64,000 bases of DNA from the NCBI RefSeq assembly GCF_001540865.1, contig NC_033623.1, positions 6,320,975-6,384,974 of the forward strand. The letters run 5' to 3'. The position numbers and the translations under genes are program-made. Below the pieces are notes generated by a model. It did not search any database and was not told the origin of the DNA. It saw nothing but the letters and a program-made list of their open reading frames with translations. Position 1 is the first letter of the stretch; each line of letters begins with the position of its first letter. Below, one piece after another: positions 57,432 through 64,000 of this stretch. This stretch comes from Ananas comosus (lineage: Eukaryota; Streptophyta; Magnoliopsida; Poales; Bromeliaceae).

Positions 57432-57894
57432 TAGATCATTCTAGTATCTCAGTTGCTAGTTGTGGGTGTTTTCGGCTGAGGCTTCAAGCCATTCGGACCC
57501 TCTTGCTGTTGTGGAGTGTCGCGAAGGTGGGTTTATCATCGGTTTTGCCTCCGAAGCATATGCATAGTAGACATGTATAATTTCGGCTTTGATATATCAT
57601 GTTTAGCTCGAGTTCATTGATAACCATATTAAATGAAATCTGAATTTGGAGCATGCTGTAGTAATTAGATAAATTATACATGTTGGACTTGAAATTTGAC
57701 TTAGAAGAAAACCAGCGATTTGACCCGTCATATACTTATACTACCTGATTTAGCTCTAGGAGCTGGGATTGGTTTGTATCACTGCAGTTTTAGCGCGGTG
57801 GATACTCAGGGTAGTTTAGAATGCATTTACATTCGGGCGAGATGCCGAGCTTGGGTAATATTCAATTGTAGGTTCTGCACTGTCTTTTCTGTTC

Positions 57895-58075
57895 GCTCCT
57901 TAAGCTTTTGTGCTTCGTATCCACGCTGTTAGTGCGCATTTGATACTCAGATAGCTTCTGAAGCTGTTGTGCTTCGTATCCTCACTGTTAGTGTGCATTG
58001 GATACTAAGATAGATTCGGGACTTGTCGCGAATAGTATCCACACTGTTTTGTGCATTTGATACGCTGAAAGCTTA
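57895..58075. repeat. about 60-bp tandem repeat in outer LTR
   Basis: GTGCTTCGTATCC...CTGTTAGTG...GATACT recurs about three times at 57909, 57968 and, more diverged, 58033. Confidence 0.75.
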
Positions 58076-58472
58076 GGAACTGTAGTAGATCTTTATCACC
58101 GCAGTTTGTTGGTGGTAGATACCCGGGATAGTGTAGAATGCAGTTACGCTCGTGCGGAGATGCCGAGCTTATTTTTACAGCAGTGTCTAGGCTGTTTCGG
58201 ACTGTCGAGTGCTGTCGGGGTTGACGGTGGACCCAGATTGCGGGCTTTGCATCAGATTGTGCCGATGGCACGTGAGTTTTGGTTGTTAGACCAGTCGGAC
58301 ACTGTTTATTTGATTATAGCCTGTGAGAGCCTGATTGAGCTCGACAGAGATACGCTTGCATACTCGGTTGGGTAGCGCCCACGAGTGCCACTCTAGAGTC
58401 GGGCTTTGTGCATTTGCGATGTGTAGTGTCCTGGTTGAACTTGCTCTCCACGGACTGATTAGTGTGGAGGTA

Positions 58473-58902
58473 TGTAACATACCGAATTTTTTTATTAAAA
58501 GTGAATATAAATAAAAATAGTGTGAGATACTATTTTTATTGGACTTAGACAAGTAAATTATACGTCAGGATTGACTCGTGCGGAAATCGGAGTGAAAATA
58601 GAAGATTAAAAATTTTCTGTGTGAGACCAGGCTGATATTTTAGCAAAAAATACACGGTGTCAGAAAATTCCGAAAATTTGGGAATACGTNAGATGGATAC
58701 TGTATAACGTTATGTTTTACTTTTATTGTTTAGTTATGTTTTATCTACTATAGACTCTAGATGTATACTTGCTCTGATATCTCTAGATGTAGTTTATCTC
58801 TTATCTTATTCTTCCGCTTTGTTGTAGACGCCTTATATGTGTAGGCATATGGCGGGTCTGGGCACGCACTGGGCGGGCCTACGCCGGTCCCGGGGCGTGA
58901 CA
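58473..58902 (+). mobile_element. gypsy solo LTR collapsed at an N, TSD AGGTA
   Basis: It starts TGTAACATACCGAA and ends CGGGGCGTGACA. AGGTA flanks it (58468-58472, 58903-58907). Only 430 bases remain, against 2.5-3.4 kb for related LTRs, and an N sits at 58690. The middle has most likely been lost in assembly. Confidence 0.85.
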
Positions 58903-60454
58903 AGGTAGCATTTAGGATTCAACAGGCGGGACGGGTGCGTTCACAGTCCCTGGAACAGGTGTGTTCACAGTCCCTATGGATTTGGGTCTGAGGTTGCGTT
59001 ACTCTACAGATAGTAGTGTTGGATCATGATAGGATAGTGGCATACAGTTGTAGATTTGTTCCAGCTTTCTTTTCTATCACTGAACTTAGATCTGTAGACT
59101 TAGTGGGTGAGCCGATGAGTTTGAGGGTAGTACCCACTGAGGACTACTTCTTTTGTAGTAGTTCTCCCACCCAGTTGTTACCCCTGTTTTGTAGAGCCTT
59201 CTGTTCCGGCTGCTGCTTCTACCGAGACCGATCGTGGCAAGGGCGTTGTGAGTTAGAGCCCTTCTAGACGAGTCGCCGAGCTAGAGGAGTACCAGCTACA
59301 GATAGTTGTAGTTTTTGGTTCTTTACATACTGATATAGTACCTCGCTGGAGCGAGTGTTTTTGTACCAGGTTGATATGTATGTATCGAACCACTGTTTTA
59401 TTTATGGTTTAATTTTCCTAGCAGCTCTATACTACTGTTTGTGGTATTGTATGATTACAGGTACTTCTACTTTTTCGCTTCGTATACAGGGGAATTACAT
59501 ATGTATACGGCGGGTCTATTAGTGAGCCCGGGGATCGAGTAATTCGGGGCGTGACAAACTAACCCTCCTTTCTCCACGTATGCGTGGGGGATATTTCTTA
59601 TGAAGGCGGTGAATCATTCACCGTCTTTAGTAAGACGGTGAACTATCATGCCCTGAGACCCGTCTCTTTGGTTGGATTTGGGCACGCCGACAGACCACCG
59701 AACGGACAGTTTCTCTCATGTACGTCAAAGGCGTCGCAAACAATATAATTCAAGTGGTTCCAAACAAGGACAGAATTTACACACCGATCGCATAAGGAAG
59801 GCATCACCATAATTTCTAAGCTATTACAAACATTCGTCACATTTCACATTACATTTACATTCATTTTGCTTCCAAATACAATCAAGTTCTTACAATTTTG
59901 TTCTTGTCTTTCCTATACCCTAAGCTATACCGACCCAGGGTACACTTATCTGTGGTCTCAAGTGGTAGAGCGCTATCTACCGAGCTACGCCCTTTCCTCA
60001 CGTCGCCGCACCGCTCACATGTGGACCTGAAAAATATGGGGGTGAGAACTATAATCATAATTCCCAGTAGGTACGGCCACCCAAGGAAAAAACTCGACCC
60101 ACCAGGTCCAGAAGGGGTAACAAAGACAAGTTAGTCCAACAATTAAACATATAGTTTTTATGCAAGTAATAAAATCATGCTGTTACCTCACAAGATGCAA
60201 TATGAAATCCATGCAAGTAGATCTACCATTTCTACTTTCTATTTCACAATCCATTGCATTTACTATCCGCTCCTAAGGTTTTTTTTACCTTAGCCAAGCT
60301 ATACCACCCGACTCGGTCTTGAGTCAATCATCAGCAGACTATCGCTCATATCTAGGCCTGAGGAGAGGAACCTGTCGTGCACCTCAGCCTTGAATCCACT
60401 CAGCGGGTGAGGGATATGTTAGAAAATTGCGTACGGTAAAAACGCAGCGGANTG

Positions 60455-60775
60455 AGGAGAGGAACCTGTCGTGCACCTCTGCCTTCAATCCACACACCAA
60501 GGCGGCCGACGGGCAGCGAAAGCTGCATACGCCTGCAGTCATGGATCCCCCGGTGGGAGAGAAACATGCTGCATACACCCGCAGCCGGGATCCCCGATAG
60601 GGAGAGGAACATGCCGCATACACCCTAGCGCACGAAGATTCTTCCGGTGGGAGAGGAACATGTCACATGCACCCGCAGCCAAGAATCTTCCACAGTCCAC
60701 ACCCTCGAGGCTCTTGCGGTGGGAGAAGAACATGCCATATGCACCCATAGCCAAGAACTTCAACGATCACAAGTC
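60455..60775. repeat. about 60-bp tandem repeat in solo LTR
   Basis: About five units of GTGGGAGAGGAACATG...GCACCCGCAGCC follow one another. The N at 60452 joins two copies of AGGAGAGGAACCTGTCGTGC (60361 and 60457), probably an unresolved overlap. Confidence 0.8.
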
Positions 60776-62024
60776 CTAGGATTCCGAAATCCACTTTCCA
60801 AGTCTCAATGGTTGATCACATACCTATGTTGTCAACCTCCCTAGGTTCATAATCACATGTCCAAGAGGTCATCCTACTATTATGCCTTATAACCTAAGTT
60901 CAATTACACTATGTCCTATGTTTTCCCCACCTAAGTTCACTTAACTCTAGATTCAATTACTATCCAACACATGTGGTTTTCCTACCACTACATTTTCCAA
61001 CCTAAGTTCAATGACACTAGGTTTAATGTCCAATTAGGTTATTACTTATCCTATTCATAATTCTCATGCCCTCTAGTTTCTTATTTCATGCTTGTCAGAT
61101 TCTCTAATTTTCCTAGAGTTCATCGACCTATGTTCATATCCACACCTAGGCATACACATATCCTATATGTTCCACATGCCTATGTCCTTATCTAGCTCTT
61201 ATCTAATAGTAGATAATTTACCCTAAGTAGCATACAATCTATGCATACTCATTTAACCAATTAATTTATCATTACATGCATGCATCAATAAATAATACCA
61301 TACTTCACACTTTGGCATAGAAGCGACCTAGTCACTTCGGTGAAGCACAACCCACCTTACAAGCTCCCTAATTGCTTGTAGACACTTGCAATTAGGTCAT
61401 TCTCTTGGATCTCCAAGCTTACTTCCAAGCTTCCATGCCTTATACACAAGATCCATTCGTTACCAATTTCGAACCACTAAATGATTTTTACTTTTAAAAT
61501 CAAGTGGCCTCACATGATTTCCTAACCCTCAATTAGGATTCTAAAAAGGGTTAAAATAATTTTTAAACCCTCCACTAGCAAACCCCGCTTTCAACCTAGG
61601 GTTTTTTCAAAACTAGAGGAGAAACCCAAATCTCATGGTAAATCCCACTATTTGTGGCCTAGATTTATCTAGGGTTTACCAAAATCCTAAATTCAAGGAT
61701 CGAACACAAAACCCTAATCTCATGATCCAAAACGAATCTCAAGTCGAAAGCATTCCGAGCCACCAAGCGCCCGAGAGCTTGATTCACCGCTCCGCCAAGC
61801 TTCCCGAGTTCGATCTCCACCAAAATCTTCAAGTTGGAGAGGAGGAAGAAGAGAGTGAGAGAGATGAGCTCCCCCCCCCTTCTCTCTCTCTCTCTCTCTC
61901 TCTCTACACGCGCGTGCATGTGTGTGTTCTGCAGAGAAGGGACTGGGGACCCCCTTTGATAAGGCCCCAATGAAATTACCATATTACCCTTCAAAAACTA
62001 CACTCTACTAAGTCGAGTGCCGAT

Positions 62025-62262
62025 ACTTGGTTTAGCGTACTGGTACTCGGGCAGCCAGTATTGGTACCCGATTCTCAGTACCTCAGAACCCAAACATTGG
62101 ATTTTCCATTTTTCACTGTGTATCGGTACTCGATTTCCAGTATCGATCCAATACAATTTCAGTACCGGTACTCAAGTTTGATTCCTTAAAACCCGAGAGC
62201 TCGAATTCCACATTTTGTATTGCGTACCGGTACTCAGATTCCAGTACCGGTACTCAATACAA
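62025..62262. repeat. array of GTACCGGTAC-type palindromes in LTR
   Basis: Three exact TACCGGTAC cores (about 62162, 62224, 62243) and several one-off variants (TACTGGTAC, TATTGGTAC, TATCGGTAC). It lies about 160-400 bases from the LTR 5' end, the same place as the ACCGGT array in the LTR at 54972. Confidence 0.65.
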
Positions 62263-62548
62263 AATATGTAATTTAGGCAAATTTTAGCTTTTTAAGTCCG
62301 TTTTTGCATTGAGTTTGCACCGAAAATACTCGAATGCTCTCCAAATCTTGTTGGAACTTATTTAACTAGCTTTTTAAGCTAGTTCCCACCGAAACGTCGT
62401 AATTTTAGAAGTTCGGTATGTTACATGAACGATTCACCGCCTTCTTAATTTTTTAGGTCACCTATTCACCGCATTTCACTTATTTACTATTTCTTTCTAT
62501 ATCTATATATAATCCTAACAAGTACATAAAAATTTTAACAAATCACAT

Positions 62549-62835
62549 ATAATCTTAACAACCTGAAAATCATAATAATTTATCCATACAATTTCATATA
62601 ACCATAACAGCCTGAAAATACTAATAGTCTATCCATACAATTTCATATAATCTTAACAGCCTGAAAATCCTAATAATCTATCCATACAATTTCATATAAT
62701 CTTAACAATCTAAAAATTCTAATAATTTATCCACACAATTTCATATAATCTTAACAGTCTGAAAATCCTAAGAATCTATCCATATAATCTTAACAGCATG
62801 AAAATCCTAATAATCTATCCATACAATCCGAACAA
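62549..62835. repeat. 50-bp tandem repeat in second MULE
   Basis: About six units of TCTATCCATACAATTTCATA plus TAATCTTAACAGCCTGAAAA; one later unit is shortened. Confidence 0.88.
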
Positions 62836-63160
62836 TCAAATAAAATTTTAATGATCCACATATAATCCAAACAACCTCACTTTTTTCTATTTCCTATATA
62901 ATCCACGTACAATTTTAATGAATGCGGCGAACGATTCACCGTATTTAAAAAAAAAGAGAGAAGAAATTGGAAAAAGCGGTGAACGATTCACCGCCTTTAA
63001 AAGAAATTGGGGAGTGCAGGGAACAATTCACCGCTTTTCGAAAAATAATCCCACGTGGCTCCTATGTGGCGAAAAGAGAGTTAGTTTGCCAAATATAAAT
63101 TTGGTAGGGTTATTTCGCAAATTATAAAATTTTATAGGGTTATTTTATAAAAAAGCCCTA

Positions 63161-63549
63161 AATAAATAATTAAATAAATTTTAAGTATATTTTGGTATAA
63201 ATAAAATCATTTAACAAAAAAAATATGAGTAGAAATTATAACATAATTATTTGAAAAATAAGAAAAAAAGTAACAAACTTTTTCAACTTGAAAACACTTT
63301 ATATATACCCCAGCTATACATCAGTTGTATGTAGTAACAAAATTTAAAATATTTAATGTATTATCCTATAATATCTCATCATAAATTTCATAATATAAGA
63401 AAACATAGTCTTAAACATACCAACCTTTATGTAAAAAAAATATAAAGTATATCAAGCTTCATTCCAAAATGACCCAAAATGACACCAAAATGACCTTAAA
63501 TTGACCAACTACTAAATCTCTAAACATGCATTACATCATTCCACATTAC
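63161..63549. other. AT-rich sequence with no recognisable feature
   Basis: Strongly AT-rich with short A-runs; no ORF, TIR or repeat recognised. A doublet AAAATGAC(C/A)CCAAAATGAC occurs near 63465. Confidence 0.5.
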
Positions 63550-63890
63550 TCATTGACCTGCAACACCCAACATATTAGCAGTAAAATCTGTCAACCACAC
63601 AAAATGCCTCTCACAACTTTGTGCAAAAATATTATACCTTGAACTTCATGCAACAAAAGGTGCACATGAGCAGCTATAGTGATTAATTCTGAGAAATTAA
63701 ACTCCTTTAAATATTGTAATATTTTCTGTTTATAAGTCTTTCTTGGATCTTTCATGACACTAATCAATTCCTTTATCTCAGTCAGCAACATTAACTGAAC
63801 GTTATCATCAGCGACCTTTTGTTTCTTAGATTTCGATGAAGGAGCTTGATTTGTATTGCCCGTAGAAGTGCCAACTGTTTCTTTATGCGT
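63550..63890 (-). CDS. uncharacterised spliced ORF, C-terminal fragment
   Basis: On -, an open frame (ATG 63791, MLLTEIKELISVMKDPRKTY...) can be spliced from CAAG/GTATAA (63638) to TTGCAG/GTCAATGA (63557), ending EVQGQ stop at 63550. Upstream the frame reads SSKSKKQKVADDNVQL and meets TAA at about 63885. A basic Lys/Ser stretch followed by a short helical region is reminiscent of the tails of Myb/SANT-like proteins associated with plant transposons, but the family is not recognised. The upstream part lies outside or is broken. Confidence 0.3.
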
Positions 63891-64000
63891 TTGTTGATGT
63901 TAGGATTCGTCCACATTGGGACTTATCTAAAATATTCGTAATCCACATGGGATAAAAAATAAATTTAAGAGATAGATCATAATCTGTTTAAATCTCTACT

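Larger units (their letters stand above)
53749..59556 (+). mobile_element. outer gypsy solo LTR containing two nested LTRs, TSD AACTA
   Basis: The right end CGGGGCGTGACA at 59556 is followed by AACTA (59557-59561). AACTA also occurs at 53744-53748, directly before TATAGTGTTTCTGAG; a TG-to-TA change would explain the odd first bases. Removing the two nested insertions leaves about 2.9 kb, similar to the other solo LTRs. The left end is less certain than the right. No coding domains. Confidence 0.6.
59644..62425 (-). mobile_element. gypsy solo LTR (2.78 kb), TSD TGAAC, mutated end
   Basis: TGAAC flanks it (59639-59643, 62426-62430). The + strand left end reads TATCATGCCC where relatives have TGTCACGCCC, two G-to-A or C-to-T changes. 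The right end GGTATGTTACA is intact. A block around ACCGAACGGACAG matches the other solo LTRs. It carries a join N at 60452. Confidence 0.87.
59557..63160. mobile_element. second MULE-like element, interrupted by a solo LTR
   Basis: Copies of CGGTGAANNNTTCACCG occur at 59606-59642, 62427-62445 and 62924-63040. The right terminus (about 63060-63160) has CCACGTGG, then TAGGGTTATTTCGCAAATTA and AAAAAAGCCC, the same plan as the MULE at 18869. The left terminus seems to be split by the outer solo LTR: ATTTATAAAACTA before 53749 and AACTAACCCTCC after 59556 resemble the inverted right end (TTGGCAAACTAACTC). The interior holds only tandem repeats. No target duplication was found. Confidence 0.55.

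Noticed and set aside
1..64000. tRNA, rRNA and bacterial-type features
   Set aside because: Nothing resembling a tRNA cloverleaf gene or rRNA was found; tRNA-like strings are retrotransposon primer sites.

Overview
This is plant nuclear DNA, almost certainly from a monocot. It is AT-rich and holds one spliced nuclear gene for a chloroplast protein, set in deeply nested transposable elements. No species can be named from the sequence. The window contains one 25-N gap (10521-10545) and single Ns at 45346, 48671, 58690 and 60452 that look like contig joins.

1-18.6 kb: retrotransposon nest. A Tekay/Del-like Ty3/gypsy element runs on + (5' LTR entering from the left edge, tRNA-Met primer site, gag-pol with one in-frame TGA, polypurine tract, 3' LTR). 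Its 3' LTR is broken by unidentified sequence and the 25-N gap. It sits inside a decayed Ty1/copia element (integrase, RT, RNase H, short 3' LTR), which is also split by a 3.4-kb solo LTR with TSD TGAAA. A Harbinger-like non-autonomous element with three exact 300-bp repeats follows.

18.9-29.3 kb: a 10.4-kb Mutator-like element (MULE) with a perfect 9-bp target-site duplication. It carries a broken mudrA-like transposase and a broken plant-mobile-domain (PMD) gene. Its last 3.95 kb is repeated in inverted orientation at its other end, leaving about 2.5 kb of single-copy spacer. Transcription through it would make a very long hairpin RNA, the layout known from maize Mu killer. This is the most interesting structure in the window.

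29.6-53.3 kb: a complete PTAC3 (PAP1) gene on -, 13 exons and 907 codons, which I reconstructed exon by exon with every phase consistent. It encodes a plastid SAP/PPR-type subunit of the plastid-encoded RNA polymerase complex. Its introns (9.6 kb for intron 7) are packed with small elements: a TRIM, palindromic elements bordered by (TA)n tracts, a Pack-MULE carrying a CTNNBL1-like gene fragment, another GC-rich MULE, and a near-perfect 3-kb palindrome that contains an antisense copy of exon 7.

53.7-64 kb: further gypsy solo LTRs. An outer LTR (TSD AACTA) contains two more (TSDs TAGAT and AGGTA), and a separate one (TSD TGAAC) sits in a second MULE-like element sharing the CGGTGAANNNTTCACCG subterminal motif. 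A short uncharacterised spliced ORF fragment lies at the right edge. Many stop codons and altered LTR ends are explained by C-to-T or G-to-A changes, as expected for old methylated transposons.
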